From Coriobacteriales bacterium OH1046 (lineage in GTDB: Bacteria; Actinomycetota; Coriobacteriia; Coriobacteriales; Atopobiaceae): a DNA stretch of 64,000 nt. This document shows, piece after piece, positions 34,439 to 43,743 of this stretch (the stretch's first letter is position 1; every line of letters starts with the position of its first letter). The position numbers were made by a program, and so were the translations under genes. Location: positions 62,001-126,000 of the forward strand of contig RQYE01000005.1 of the NCBI GenBank assembly GCA_004010535.1. Reading direction: 5' to 3'. The notes under the pieces were generated by a model, which did not search any database, had not been told where the DNA came from, and worked only from the letters and a program-made list of their open reading frames with translations.

Positions 34439-35227
34439 TTATGCGTCGAACTCGTGGGCTTCGTAATCCTCGCGCGTCCATTTGAGCGCCTCGCGACCGT
34501 CGCGCGCCGTGATGACCACGCGGGCCACCGCGAGCGCCAGCTCGTAGAGCGAGATAAGGGCGGCGAACATGAGCACCATGGTGACCGGAGAGGCATCGGG
34601 GGTAACGACAGCCGAGAGCGTGAGCAGGCCCACGTAGATGTAGCGCCATTGCTCGCGGAAGACCTTGTAGGGGACGAGGTGGAGCGTGGAGAGATAGAAG
34701 ATGGCGAGCGGCAGCTGGAAGGCGATGCCGAAGCCCACCTCGAGCTTCATCATGATATCGAGGAAGTCCTCGGCGTTCACGACCTGCTCGGCGAAGGCGT
34801 CGGTCTGGGCCAGCAGCCAGCCGAACGCCGCTTTCTGGATGACGAAGTAGCAGAAGACCATCCCGATGAAGAAGAGCGCCACCATGGCACCGACCGTGGG
34901 CACGGCCCATCTGCGCTCGTTTTTATGCAGCGCCGGCAGGAAGAAGCCCATGGCCTCCCACAGGATGATGGGCGTGCAGATGATGAGGCCGAAGAAGAAC
35001 GCGACTTTGAAGCGGATGGTGAAGCCTCCCAAAGCCGACAGGATCGTGAGCTGCGATCCCTCGGGCAAAGCCGAGCGGATGGGATCGATCATGATCTCGA
35101 TCAGCGTGGGCGTGGCGAAGTAGATGACGACCGCCGTGACGATGACGGAGACGACGACGATGGTGAGGCGCCTCCTGAGCTCTCCCAGATGATCGAGGAG
35201 GGGCATGCGTGCGGGTGTGATGGGCAT
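34439..35227 (-). CDS. tatC: Twin-arginine translocase subunit TatC
   Basis: A 262-aa polytopic membrane protein with six predicted helices. The conserved N-terminal LLDHLGELRRRL and the loop FFLPALHKNERRW are diagnostic. TatC recognises twin-arginine signal peptides of folded cofactor-containing proteins. It lies 24 bases downstream of the TatA-like gene. No twin-arginine substrate stands out in this window; the molybdenum enzymes here lack signal peptides. Confidence 0.95.
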   Translation of the reverse strand: MPITPARMPLLDHLGELRRRLTIVVVSVIVTAVVIYFATPTLIEIMIDPIRSALPEGSQLTILSALGGFTIRFKVAFFFGLIICTPIILWEAMGFFLPALHKNERRWAVPTVGAMVALFFIGMVFCYFVIQKAAFGWLLAQTDAFAEQVVNAEDFLDIMMKLEVGFGIAFQLPLAIFYLSTLHLVPYKVFREQWRYIYVGLLTLSAVVTPDASPVTMVLMFAALISLYELALAVARVVITARDGREALKWTREDYEAHEFDA

Positions 35228-35251
35228 GGTAGCGTTGAGGCCGCAGCGGAT

Positions 35252-35914
35252 CTACTCCGCAGCCGCCTCGTCCTCCTTCCCGGTGCTGCCGGCATCCCCT
35301 GCGGATGGAGCATCGTCTCCAGACATTACGGCGGGCTCTCCCGCAGCAGGTTCCTTGGATGCAGCCTTTTTCCTGACGGGTTTGGCGTAAAGCTCCGCCG
35401 CAGCCGTGGGCGTGCCCTTCCTGGGCGTCGCGGGCTTGGGTTTGGCGGCAGGCGCAGCGGGCTTCTCGGCGGGGACGGCCTCCGTCTCGGCGTCTGCGGG
35501 GATATCGGCGCCCGAATCGGCGGTTGTATCCGCAGCCTCCCGCTCTGTCTTCGCCGCAGCCTCCTCCTCAGCCGCCTTCGCGGCGGCGCGCTCGGCCGCA
35601 AGACGTGCCTTGCGCTCGGCGAAGGTCTCCTTGCGCGGAGTCGCGGCTGCGTCGTCCCCACCCTCGATATCGGCGTCCTCGGCGAGCTCGGCCGCACGGT
35701 TGCGGTTGGGTTTCGCCGCATCGAGGTTCATCATCTCGGTCGCAGGATCGACGATCTCGGTTTGGACGACCTTGGTGAAGCCTTCCTGCGCGCTCCTGAA
35801 CTGACGGAGCGCCCGGCCTAGCGTACGGCCCATCCCCGGCAGCTTATCGGGGCCGAAGACCATGAAGCCGAAGAGGACGATGATGAGAAGCTCGGTCTCT
35901 CCTATGCCAAACAC
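35252..35914 (-). CDS. tatA: Twin-arginine translocase subunit TatA/TatB
   Basis: A 220-aa protein. The first 30 residues form the Tat membrane hairpin: GIGETELLIIVLFGFMVFG then PDKLPGMGRTLGRALRQFRSA as amphipathic helix. After residue 90 it is an unusually long acidic/Ala/Lys-rich tail, mostly low complexity. TatA proteins are usually 60-90 aa; TatB are longer, so it may act as TatB or a combined TatA/B. Glu rather than Gln at the start of the helix fits TatB. It is followed by tatC. Confidence 0.88.
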   Translation of the reverse strand: MFGIGETELLIIVLFGFMVFGPDKLPGMGRTLGRALRQFRSAQEGFTKVVQTEIVDPATEMMNLDAAKPNRNRAAELAEDADIEGGDDAAATPRKETFAERKARLAAERAAAKAAEEEAAAKTEREAADTTADSGADIPADAETEAVPAEKPAAPAAKPKPATPRKGTPTAAAELYAKPVRKKAASKEPAAGEPAVMSGDDAPSAGDAGSTGKEDEAAAE

Positions 35915-35977
35915 GTGGTTTTACCTCCCCCGAAGAATCGGTGCACGTTGCAGTTCATACCCATCCGACAGCCGATC

Positions 35978-36292
35978 CTAACGTTCGGAGACGCCCAGCT
36001 CGTCGACGATGCCCAGCAGCTCGAGCACGCGCGCGACGTTGCGCTGCGGGCGGACCACCTCGAAGGCGATACCCTGCTCGGCTGCCGCATGGGCGGTGCC
36101 CACGAGCACGCCGATACCCGTCGAATCGATGTAGGGCATCTCGGCGACGTCGATGCGGATGCCCTTGGCTTCATGCTCCATGACGCGCGAGATGCAGGCC
36201 CTGAGCTCGTCGGCGCACGAGACGTCGACCTCGCCGCGAACGCTCACGATCGAGATGCCCGCCTGCTCGCTTGTCCCAAGTTCGAGTGCCAT
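35978..36292 (-). CDS. STAS domain anti-sigma factor antagonist
   Basis: A 104-aa single STAS domain of the SpoIIAA/RsbV type. The phosphorylatable Ser is in PYIDSTGIGVLVG. It begins ISIVSVRGEVDVSCADEL. Such proteins bind anti-sigma kinases when unphosphorylated and free a sigma factor. No kinase or sigma partner is adjacent. It lies between the TPR gene and tatA on the same strand, with gaps of 15 and 63 bases, so it may share their transcript. Confidence 0.9.
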   Translation of the reverse strand: MALELGTSEQAGISIVSVRGEVDVSCADELRACISRVMEHEAKGIRIDVAEMPYIDSTGIGVLVGTAHAAAEQGIAFEVVRPQRNVARVLELLGIVDELGVSER

Positions 36293-36307
36293 TGCACGCC
36301 CCCTTCG

Positions 36308-37063
36308 CTAGATGTTGGTATCCGAGAGATCGCGCAGCGTGCCCGAGAGCCCCTCGGAGCTGCTGCCGGAGGTGTTGAGCGCGAGAAGGCGCTGCGATGC
36401 GTAGGACTTGGCGCCCTGCGCATTATCGGGATCATGCTCGATGGCTGCGGAATAGGCCGTGCGCGCCGCTTCCGTGTCGCCGGAGATCTCGCAGACCAAG
36501 CCCAGGTTAGCCCATGCGACCGCGTTCTCGGGATCCTCGGAGGTGATGGTCTCGAGCGCGGTGCGCGCGGTGCTCGTCTCACCCGCATAGAGCAGGCACA
36601 GGGCGCGGTCGACCTTCGTCTGGCCGGCATCCTCGGGATCCGATGCGAGATAGCTGTCGAACATCTTGATCGCCTTGTCGAAGAGCTCGTTGGCATGCAG
36701 GGTCTCGTTATCGACGCTGGCCAAGTAGGAGACGTTGTAGCCCCAGTTCATGTAGGTCTTGCCCAGCTCGAGCACCGATTCCATATCGGTGGGATCGGCT
36801 GCGACCTTCTCCTCGAGCGGTTCGGCGATCTCGCCGTAACGGCTATCGATCTCCTCGATGGTGGTCGGATTCGCGTTGGAGCCGTCGCCGCCGAAGAGGC
36901 CTGCCAGCGACGGCAGCATCATCGAGAGCGCCAAAATCACCGCGAATGCGGCGATGACGGCCTTCGAGCCGGTGGAGAGACCCTTCTTCCCTGCGTTTTG
37001 CGGGACGGAGGCCTTGTGCGCCTTCTTGGCCTGCCGGCCCCTCTTGGTTGCTCGCTTGGACAT
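36308..37063 (-). CDS. Membrane-anchored TPR protein
   Basis: A 251-aa protein. The first 35 residues are highly basic (cytoplasmic), one membrane helix spans about 33-58, and residues about 90-235 carry three or four TPR-like helix pairs (FDKAIKMFDSYLASDPED, ALETITSEDPENAVAWANLG, AYSAAIEHDPDNA). The C-terminal domain therefore faces outside. TPRs mediate protein contacts. The gene precedes the STAS protein by 15 bases. Specific function unknown. Confidence 0.8.
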   Translation of the reverse strand: MSKRATKRGRQAKKAHKASVPQNAGKKGLSTGSKAVIAAFAVILALSMMLPSLAGLFGGDGSNANPTTIEEIDSRYGEIAEPLEEKVAADPTDMESVLELGKTYMNWGYNVSYLASVDNETLHANELFDKAIKMFDSYLASDPEDAGQTKVDRALCLLYAGETSTARTALETITSEDPENAVAWANLGLVCEISGDTEAARTAYSAAIEHDPDNAQGAKSYASQRLLALNTSGSSSEGLSGTLRDLSDTNI

Positions 37064-37195
37064 AGTGCTACCTATCGTATCCTTACTTTATTAAATATGC
37101 ACCTGCAAAACGTTAGTGTACGACAAATCGGGCCGCCGTCGGCGAACAGGCGGCCGTATGGGAGAACTACAGAACTCTACCAAATGTCGTGGGCA

Positions 37196-38482
37196 TCACA
37201 CGCGGGAGCCCCTCTCCATGCGGGCGCAGACGAGCTTGACCGCGCAGACGAATACGTCGAGCGCTTGGCCGAGGGCTTCGAGCGAGGGGAAGGTGGGGGC
37301 GATGCGGATATCGGAATCGCGGGGATCCGCACCGTAAGGCCAGGTGGCCCCGGCACCGGTAAGCGTGACACCGAGCTCTTTGGCAAGCGCGACGATGGCC
37401 ATGGCCGTGCCTTCAGGACCGTTGAACAGCACGAAGTACCCGCCGCGCGGATGCGTCCAGCTCGCGATGCCGAGGCCGTCGAGACCCTCGGCGAGCTTGC
37501 GCTCGACGAGCTCGAATCTCGGACGGGCGATGTCCGCGTGCTTTCTCATGTGCGCGCGCACGCCCGCCGCATCGCGCAGGAAAGCCGCATGGGCGAGCTG
37601 CGAGATCTTCTCGGGGCAGACGCGCATGGCCGCGAAATGGGCGCGGATATCGGCGATGTCGGTATCGCTTGCGGCAACCCATGCCATGCCGGAACCTGGG
37701 AAGGTGACCTTGGCCGTGGAGGCGAACTCGTAGACGAGATCGCGTCCCCCCGCCTCGGCGAGCACGTCGAAGATGTTCAGGAGCCTATCTCCCTCGTCGT
37801 AGAGATCGTGGACCGCGTAGGCGTTATCCCAGAAGATGCGGAAATCGGGCGCCGCGGGGTTCAGGGCGGCGAAGCGGCGGACCGTTTCGTCGGAGTAGGT
37901 ATAACCTTGGGGATTGGAGTACTTGGGAACGCACCAGATGCCCTTGACCTGCGGGTCCATCTCCACGAGACGGCAGACCTCATCCATGTCGGGGCCGTCG
38001 GGCGCCATGGGGATGGGGATGTTCTCGATACCGTAGTGGGCGGTCACGGTGAAATGGCGGTCGTAGCCGGGCGACGGGCAGAGGAACTTGACCCGGCCCT
38101 GCTGGCACCAGGGGGTATTGCCGCATACGCCGATCGCGAAGGCATGCGCCACGAGGTCGTGCATGAGGTTCAGGCTCGACGAACCGTTGACGATCACGTT
38201 CCCGGGATCGACGCCGATGAGCTCGGCGGCGAGTTCGCGGGCCGAGGGCAGGCCGTCGGGCGCGAAGTAGTTGTCGACCGGAACGGAACCGTCGGTGAGG
38301 TCCGTCGCGCTGGTCAGGAGGTCGAGCATGGGCCTGGAGAGCGCCGTCTGCTCGGGGCTGGGCTTGCCACGCGCCATATCGAGCGCCAGATGCTTCTCGC
38401 GCAGGGCCCGGCCCTGGGCCTCGAGCTGCGCGAGCTCCCGATCGAGATCCGCGTCGGACATGCTGTGGTACACGGATGCCAT
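37196..38482 (-). CDS. Class I/II aminotransferase (MocR-like type Ic aspartate aminotransferase group)
   Basis: A 428-aa PLP aminotransferase. It begins LDMARGKPSPEQTALSRP, which marks the actinobacterial type Ic aspartate aminotransferase group (Pfam Aminotran_MocR). The PLP-binding Lys lies in FASTAKVTFPGSGMAW, and WDNAYAVHDLY contains the Asn/Asp/Tyr cofactor contacts. The Arg near the C-terminus is in DSDIRIAPTFPS. GGAGAGAG precedes the start. Probable reaction: aspartate/2-oxoglutarate transamination. It is monocistronic and divergent from a small protein gene. Confidence 0.88.
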   Translation of the reverse strand: MASVYHSMSDADLDRELAQLEAQGRALREKHLALDMARGKPSPEQTALSRPMLDLLTSATDLTDGSVPVDNYFAPDGLPSARELAAELIGVDPGNVIVNGSSSLNLMHDLVAHAFAIGVCGNTPWCQQGRVKFLCPSPGYDRHFTVTAHYGIENIPIPMAPDGPDMDEVCRLVEMDPQVKGIWCVPKYSNPQGYTYSDETVRRFAALNPAAPDFRIFWDNAYAVHDLYDEGDRLLNIFDVLAEAGGRDLVYEFASTAKVTFPGSGMAWVAASDTDIADIRAHFAAMRVCPEKISQLAHAAFLRDAAGVRAHMRKHADIARPRFELVERKLAEGLDGLGIASWTHPRGGYFVLFNGPEGTAMAIVALAKELGVTLTGAGATWPYGADPRDSDIRIAPTFPSLEALGQALDVFVCAVKLVCARMERGSRV

Positions 38483-38546
38483 GCTCTCTCCTCACCGCGT
38501 GGACTCGACGTCAGATGAAGTATAGACGCCGGGCAGACGTGCGCGG

Positions 38547-38555
38547 TGCTAATAT
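38547..38555 (+). promoter_or_regulatory. Extended -10 box placed for a leaderless transcript
   Basis: TGCTAATAT (38547-38555) is an extended -10 element. The ATG of the 93-aa protein follows six bases later, where the transcript would be expected to begin. No ribosome site is present upstream of that ATG. Leaderless mRNAs are common in actinobacteria. No -35 box is obvious, which extended -10 promoters tolerate. Confidence 0.5.
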
Positions 38556-38561
38556 GGGTGC

Positions 38562-38843
38562 ATGAAAAATACTGCTAACAAGCCCGCCGCATCGGACCCG
38601 CATGCCGATGAGTACGGCGAGCTGCAGCGGCTCGTCGATGCGCTCTTCGCCGTGAACCCCTCGAAAGCGGTTCCGCGCCTCGACGTGGTCGTGCTCGCCG
38701 AGACCTTCGACCTCTGCGATGACCTCGTGGACGTGGTGGAACATCTGCCGGCGGGCTCCTACAAGCGCCAGCGCCTCTGCGACCAGCTCAATTCCATCAT
38801 CACGGCGCGCGGTCTGGGTTTCGTCTACGGCACCGTGGAGTAG
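38562..38843 (+). CDS. Small conserved-looking protein of unknown function
   Basis: A 93-aa acidic soluble protein without signal peptide or membrane helix. Residues 20-90 look helical, with RLDVVVLAETFDLCDDLVDV and LCDQLNSIITARGLGFVYGTV. I do not recognise a family. The codon use matches the genome, and an extended -10 box lies six bases upstream of the ATG, so it appears to be a real, probably leaderless gene. It stands alone, divergent from the aminotransferase. Confidence 0.65.
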   Translation: MKNTANKPAASDPHADEYGELQRLVDALFAVNPSKAVPRLDVVVLAETFDLCDDLVDVVEHLPAGSYKRQRLCDQLNSIITARGLGFVYGTVE

Positions 38844-39234
38844 CTCCCCATCGGCGGGATCCGCCTTCGTGCTCCAGGGGGATGTTTTCGAGGATATGGC
38901 GGCATGCGGAACGGCAAGCAGCTATAGACTGCAGCAGCGGAGCCGGACACGGGGGGGGTGGCGGAGCGCCCTTTCCGTATCAGATCGTCTCAGACCCGTC
39001 GCAAACAACGGGATCATCCTGCGGTGCTGACGGCAGCCATGACGGATCCACGAGTGCAGCCTTAAAGGATTGATTTTGCAAGAAGGCTGCGATGGGAGTC
39101 CTGGGCCGAAGCGAGGGCGGGATTCCGTCACGTGCCCACGTCGGCATTGCATTGCATGCGATCGCCTCGGGCAGCCCCGCGTAGCGCACGGCGTCGACCG
39201 TGCAACGCGCGCCCGTCCTCCGGAGACGACGCGC
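38844..39234. other. 391-bp gap with no recognisable gene
   Basis: This region follows the 93-aa gene and precedes the stop of the minus-strand response regulator. GGCGGGATCCGCC near 38856 could be a short terminator hairpin of the small gene. An 8-G run lies near 38951. No open frame with a plausible start or similarity was found on either strand. It is large for a simple gap between convergent genes in this genome and could hold a small RNA. Confidence 0.35.
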
Positions 39235-39912
39235 CTAGACCTTGAAGAGGTAGCCCACGCCCCGGATAGTGACGATATGGGAGGCCACTTGGGGGCCGAC
39301 CTTGGAACGCACGCGGCGGATATGCACGTCGACCGTGCGGGTGCCGCCGCAGTACTCGAAGCCCCAGACGCGGTGGAGCAGCGTCTCGCGCGAATAGGCG
39401 CGGCCGGGATGCGTGGCCAGAAAGGAGAGCAGCGAGTATTCCATGAGGGTGAGGTCCACCGGCTTGTCATCGATGCTCACCTGATAGGTGGCCAAGCTGA
39501 TGGTCATGTTGTCGATGGTGACGATATCGTCGGGAGCGCTCTCCTCGCCCGGCCAGAGCAGAAGCGAGCAGCGCACCTCGAACTCGGCCTCGCCGGCGGT
39601 CGAGAGGATGAAATCGTTGCGGCCCTGCATGGGCATGTGGAGCGACGAGAGCTTGTCGGGATCGACCACGGCGAGCATGGGGATGAGGCCGTTCTCGGCG
39701 ACGAACGCATCGACCGCGTTGAGCGTTGCCTGCGGAAGGCCCTCGGCATCGAGGATGACGAGGTCGAACTCATGTCCCGAGTTCAGGGCCTGGGGAAGCG
39801 TATCGTGCGTGGCAAGCGCGATGGACACATCGATCGCATGCCCGAGTGCGCGCATGCGATCGTGGAGACGCGCGGTGCTCGAGACGAGCAGTATTGTCTT
39901 GTGATGCGCCAT
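39235..39912 (-). CDS. Orphan OmpR-family response regulator with degenerate receiver
   Basis: A 225-aa protein. The C-terminal winged helix (about 125-225) is standard OmpR/PhoB type: LTLMEYSLLSFLATHPGRAYSRE then TVDVHIRRVRSK and IRGVGYLF. The N-terminal receiver keeps the phospho-acceptor-like Asp in DLVILDAEG but has SS where the acidic Mg2+ pair should follow ILLV, and the conserved Lys of the K-P motif is missing. No sensor kinase is adjacent. It is therefore probably controlled other than by normal phosphorylation. AAAGGA precedes the ATG. Confidence 0.87.
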   Translation of the reverse strand: MAHHKTILLVSSTARLHDRMRALGHAIDVSIALATHDTLPQALNSGHEFDLVILDAEGLPQATLNAVDAFVAENGLIPMLAVVDPDKLSSLHMPMQGRNDFILSTAGEAEFEVRCSLLLWPGEESAPDDIVTIDNMTISLATYQVSIDDKPVDLTLMEYSLLSFLATHPGRAYSRETLLHRVWGFEYCGGTRTVDVHIRRVRSKVGPQVASHIVTIRGVGYLFKV

Positions 39913-40091
39913 GCTGGTCCTTTATGTTTCCAAACGATGAAATGATAGTTCACATTACCACAAAAAGAAGTCGATTAGGTACCTGCACATATCCACGCCA
40001 CACTTTTCCGGATGCAGGCCGGGAGAAGGGTCGGACGGGCAGCCCGGCGGGTATGCGGGCTTCGCGCGGTTCTCCCGCACCTCCGGGGCAT

Positions 40092-40958
40092 CTACTCGAT
40101 GCTGCCCAGAAACTCCGCCGTCCTCTGGTTCTCGGGATGGTCGAAGACCTTCTCGGGCCTGCCCTGCTCCACCACCACGCCATCCTCCATGAAGACCACC
40201 CGATCGGCCACGTCGCGGGCGAAACCCATCTCGTGGGTGACGATGATCATGGTCATGCCCGAGTTCTCGGCGAGATCGCGCATGACATCGAGGACGCCGC
40301 GCACGAGCTCGGGATCGAGTGCCGAGGTGGGTTCATCGAACAGGATCACGTTGGGATGCATGGCAACCGCGCGGGCGATGGCGACGCGCTGCTGCTGGCC
40401 GCCCGAGAGCGCTGCGGGCTTGTAGTCGGCGCGGTCGAGCAATCCGACGGCCTCGAGCTGGATAAGCGCCTCCTTCTCGGCCTCCCCCTTGCTCTTGCCG
40501 AGCACCTTGGTCTGGCCGATCATGACGTTCTCCTTGGCCGTGAGGTGCGGGAAGAGGTTGAAGCTCTGGAACACCATGCCCACGTCGCGGCGGAGCTTGT
40601 TGACGTCGGTCGCGCCCTTGCCCGTGATCTCCTCGTCCTCGATGAGGATATGGCCCGCCGTGGGGATCTCGAGCAGGTTGATGCAGCGCAGCATCGTTGA
40701 CTTGCCCGAACCCGAGGGGCCGAGCACCACGACGACCTCGCCGGGCCACACGTTGAGGTTGACATCGCGCAGCACCTGCGTGGTGCCGTCGAAGGTCTTG
40801 TTGAGATGCTCGATGCGCACGATGGGATGCTCGCCCTCCACGAAGTGATGGCTCGTGAGATCCCGATCGGCCGCGAAGGCGCCGCGTGCCGCCTCCTCGG
40901 CACCGAGCGGCGGCGGAACGACGGGAAGCTCGAGCTTGGCTTTACGCTTACCGACCAT
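40092..40958 (-). CDS. glnQ: Polar amino acid ABC transporter ATP-binding protein (GlnQ type)
   Basis: A 288-aa ATPase. Walker A is GPSGSGKST, the signature is LSGGQQQR, Walker B is [12 protein letters not shown] and the switch His is in VTHEMGF. It resembles GlnQ/HisP over residues 45-285, with an N-terminal extension of about 40 residues. The ATG at 40958 has AAAGGGGGG upstream and overlaps the permease stop by 11 bases, so the longer frame is not used. Transporter order is binding protein, permease, ATPase. Confidence 0.92.
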   Translation of the reverse strand: MVGKRKAKLELPVVPPPLGAEEAARGAFAADRDLTSHHFVEGEHPIVRIEHLNKTFDGTTQVLRDVNLNVWPGEVVVVLGPSGSGKSTMLRCINLLEIPTAGHILIEDEEITGKGATDVNKLRRDVGMVFQSFNLFPHLTAKENVMIGQTKVLGKSKGEAEKEALIQLEAVGLLDRADYKPAALSGGQQQRVAIARAVAMHPNVILFDEPTSALDPELVRGVLDVMRDLAENSGMTMIIVTHEMGFARDVADRVVFMEDGVVVEQGRPEKVFDHPENQRTAEFLGSIE

Positions 40959-42399
40959 GGCCATCCCCCCTTTGCATAGACGCTGCGGGCATCGCGGGGA
41001 CAAAGGGCGCGAGCAGGCCCCCCGGCAACGAATGCTCCCCGTCGGCCCCCTCGAAGTGCGAGCTTCCCGCAATCTCGAGGGAGGGTCCGCCACCCGCATG
41101 CGCCTGCGATGCCTTGGCCTTGGCGCCGGGCCTCGTGCCCTGGCCGCGCTCGGAGCGGGCGAGGTTCTTCTCGATGATGCCGACCACCTTGATGAGCGGC
41201 AGCGTCACGACGAGGTAGAACAGGGCGGCGGTCACATACGGCGTGATATTGCCCGAGACGGAGGTGGCGTTCTTGGCGAACATCATGAGCTCCATGACGC
41301 CCACGCTGGAGAGCAGCGAGGTGTCCTTGTAGCTGGTGATGAAGTCGCTCGTGACCGTGGGGATGACGCGGCGGACGGTCTGCGGCAGGATGATGGTGAA
41401 CATGGTCTGGATGCGGTTCATGCCCAGGCTCGCCGCAGCCTCGTACTGGCCCTGCGGGATGGACTGGATACCCGCGCGGAAGATCTCGGCCAGATACGCC
41501 GATGAGTTGATGGCCATGACCGCCACGCCGAGCACGTTGTTGTCGATGACGATGCCGAGCATGGGCAGGCCGAAGAACATGATATAGATCTGCAGGAAGA
41601 GCGGTGTGCCGCGCAGGATGTTGATGTAGACCACCGAGATGGCGCGCAAAAGCGGGTTATGGGAGATCTTCATGAGGGCGAAGAGCAGCCCCAGCGCGAT
41701 GGCGAAGGGGTAGGCCGCGAGCACGATGGCAAGGCACACGAGCCATCCCGGGAAGAGCGAGAAGAGCGATGTGAGCATGAGCTGAGGCTTGAAGAACATG
41801 CCGAGGAACTGGTTGGAATTCCATGCTTGGACGGCGGGGCTGGCATCGAGTGCGGCCACGGCCTGCTGGAGCCAGGTGTTGGCGATGACCGCGATGGGCT
41901 CCGAGGCTTCGAGCTCGACGGTCGCACCGGCAGCCGTGGCATAGCTGCCCGTGACGGAGACGGCCCCGCCCTCGGATGGCAGATGCGTGTCCTCGAGCTC
42001 GAGGCGCAGGAGCGATCCCGCTGGGATGGGCTCGGAGAAGGCCACGGTGATGGAATCGCCCTCCGCAGAGGCGGATGCCACGCCGATGGGCACGCGGTCG
42101 AGGCCGTCGAGCACGGTGACCTTCACGGATGCATCCTCGAAGGTGCCGTCTCCGGGGAGCGTGAGGGTGACCGAGACGACCTGCTCGCCTGCATCGACCG
42201 TGCCCTCCCACGTGAGGCGCGTAGGCAGGCCGCCTATGACGTTGTGCCCGCCATCCTCGTTGGGACGCGCGGTTGCCTTATTGGTCGTGAGCGCCAGCGC
42301 AGGGGGCGCGATGAGGAGCGAGACGAGCAGCGCGCACGCCAAGACGAGCGCACGAAGCGCCCGTCCTTGGCCTGCTGCATGTTTTCCTGAGACCGGCAT
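40948..42399 (-). CDS. Amino acid ABC permease with an N-terminal extracellular domain
   Basis: A 483-aa protein. It starts with a signal-type hydrophobic segment (about residues 10-38). About 150 residues of predicted beta-rich extracellular sequence follow (for example [19 protein letters not shown] and [15 protein letters not shown]). A permease domain with five helices then extends from about 210 to 430. The permease part has the cytoplasmic EAA loop [19 protein letters not shown]. Ordinary GlnP/HisM permeases are 220-250 aa; the front domain is not a substrate-binding protein and has no family name that I can give. A linker and Gly/Ser-rich tail end the protein. Confidence 0.85.
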   Translation of the reverse strand: MPVSGKHAAGQGRALRALVLACALLVSLLIAPPALALTTNKATARPNEDGGHNVIGGLPTRLTWEGTVDAGEQVVSVTLTLPGDGTFEDASVKVTVLDGLDRVPIGVASASAEGDSITVAFSEPIPAGSLLRLELEDTHLPSEGGAVSVTGSYATAAGATVELEASEPIAVIANTWLQQAVAALDASPAVQAWNSNQFLGMFFKPQLMLTSLFSLFPGWLVCLAIVLAAYPFAIALGLLFALMKISHNPLLRAISVVYINILRGTPLFLQIYIMFFGLPMLGIVIDNNVLGVAVMAINSSAYLAEIFRAGIQSIPQGQYEAAASLGMNRIQTMFTIILPQTVRRVIPTVTSDFITSYKDTSLLSSVGVMELMMFAKNATSVSGNITPYVTAALFYLVVTLPLIKVVGIIEKNLARSERGQGTRPGAKAKASQAHAGGGPSLEIAGSSHFEGADGEHSLPGGLLAPFVPAMPAASMQRGDGHGR

Positions 42400-42422
42400 G
42401 CGATCCTCTTCCGCGAGCACTC

Positions 42423-43259
42423 CTAGATGGAGTCGCCGAACCACTTCTGCTTGAGCTCATCCATGGTGCCATCGGCCTCCATATCGGCGAGGACCTGATT
42501 GATGGCCGCAGTGAGGCCGGGGTTGTCCTTCGAGACGACGATGGCGTACTGCTCGCCCGTGGGGATCTCGATCGAGACCTCGCAGTCGGTGAAGGAGACC
42601 GTGCACTGGTGGCCGATGACGGGCAGGTCGGCGACGACGGCGTCGTAGAGGCCCGAGGCGAGGCCGGCCATGGCCTCGGTCACGGTGGTCAGCGGCACGA
42701 TCTCGGCATTGGGGAGGTTCTCGCGGGCCCACGCCTCGCCGGTGGTGCCGGCTTGGACGGCGATCTTCTTATCGGCGGAGTTCAGGGCATCCTCGGTTGC
42801 GGCCTCGGCACCCTTCTTGACGGCAACGCCCAGGTTGGAATCGAGGTAGGGGTCGGTGAAGTCGACTTCCTTCTTGCGATCCTCGGTGATGGAGAAGGCG
42901 GAATTGCCGATATCGGCCTTGCCGCCCTGGGCGATCATCGGAACGATCGAATCGAAGTTCTGGGGCGGCAGGTAGACGACCTCGAGGCCCAAGCGCTTGC
43001 CGATCTCGTTGGAGAGATCGACGTCGAAACCGGAGGGCACGCCGTCCTCGAACGAGTCGAGGGGCGGGAAGTCGAGATCCGAGGCCACGATGAGCTGGCC
43101 CTCCTGGACGAGGGTGTATGAGGCTTCGGTCTCGGTTCCGGCATCTCCAGAACCGTCGCTGCCCGGCCCCGCATCGGTGCCGGACCCGGAGTTGCAGCCC
43201 GCGAGAGCGAGCACGGCAGCGAGGGCAAGGCCCATAAGCGCATGCGTTTGCTTCTTCAT
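42423..43259 (-). CDS. Polar amino acid ABC transporter substrate-binding lipoprotein
   Basis: A 278-aa lipoprotein; lipobox LALAGCNSG places the lipidated Cys at about residue 22, after a typical signal. The mature part is a type-II periplasmic-binding fold with SDLDFPPLDSFEDGVPSGFDVD, the amino acid-binding consensus start. It belongs with the downstream permease (24-base gap) and ATPase. Substrate likely a polar amino acid such as glutamine; not further definable. The start at 43259 has GAAGGAA upstream. Confidence 0.92.
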   Translation of the reverse strand: MKKQTHALMGLALAAVLALAGCNSGSGTDAGPGSDGSGDAGTETEASYTLVQEGQLIVASDLDFPPLDSFEDGVPSGFDVDLSNEIGKRLGLEVVYLPPQNFDSIVPMIAQGGKADIGNSAFSITEDRKKEVDFTDPYLDSNLGVAVKKGAEAATEDALNSADKKIAVQAGTTGEAWARENLPNAEIVPLTTVTEAMAGLASGLYDAVVADLPVIGHQCTVSFTDCEVSIEIPTGEQYAIVVSKDNPGLTAAINQVLADMEADGTMDELKQKWFGDSI

Positions 43260-43436
43260 GATGCGTTCCTTCCTGAGGGGACACATGATACTGCTGATGC
43301 AGTTTGGCAGATGGCCGATACCCTGCATAGTCGATTCGATCGTTTTTACATAAATGACATACTTTCCGAGGCTTTATGAGCAATAAAAGTATAAAAATAC
43401 CGATATAATGCATAACCATGACACATGCGTGACAGG

Positions 43437-43515
43437 GCGTGACAAGGGGACAGGTCATTTGTCACGCCATGCCCCCAATGACAGGCGTGACAAATGACCT
43501 GTCCCCTTGTCACGC
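43437..43515. repeat. 32-bp perfect inverted repeat of the GTGACA family
   Basis: 43437-43468 (starting GCGTGACAAGGGGACAGGTC) is the exact reverse complement of 43484-43515, with a 15-nt loop. A half copy (TGTCCCCTTGTCA) follows at about 43525. A second, slightly diverged element is at 46122-46190. It sits in the 484-bp gap between the binding-protein gene and the glutamine synthetase homologue, together with the 147-bp element. These look like REP/RAYT- or MITE-type palindromes; no transposase is nearby. Confidence 0.85.
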
Positions 43516-43544
43516 TTGTCAATGTGTCCCCTTGTCAATGCATC

Positions 43545-43691
43545 TTCCCAGCACGGTCCCCGGCGACTGTACAGTCGCTAGAAGCCGTGCTGGGGAAACG
43601 TCGTTTTCCGACCCTTCCGGATGCTCTCCTCGGCGCGTTTGACCAGCGGCACCTCTAGTGACTGTACAGTCGCCGGGGACCGTGCTGGGAA
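43545..43691. repeat. 147-bp palindromic element, copy 1
   Basis: The ends are perfect 32-base reverse complements (43545-43576 and 43660-43691; core GACTGTACAGTC). The inner parts also pair imperfectly, so the whole stretch can fold as one long hairpin. Its reverse complement aligns without gaps to 51864-52010, which is also 147 bases. It lies just downstream of the glutamine synthetase homologue. The size, terminal inverted repeats and copy number fit a MITE-like or structured dispersed repeat. Confidence 0.85.
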
Positions 43692-43743
43692 GATGCCAGA
43701 GAAGGGAGGGCTACGGCACGGCAGGACCCGCGTCCAGGGAACC

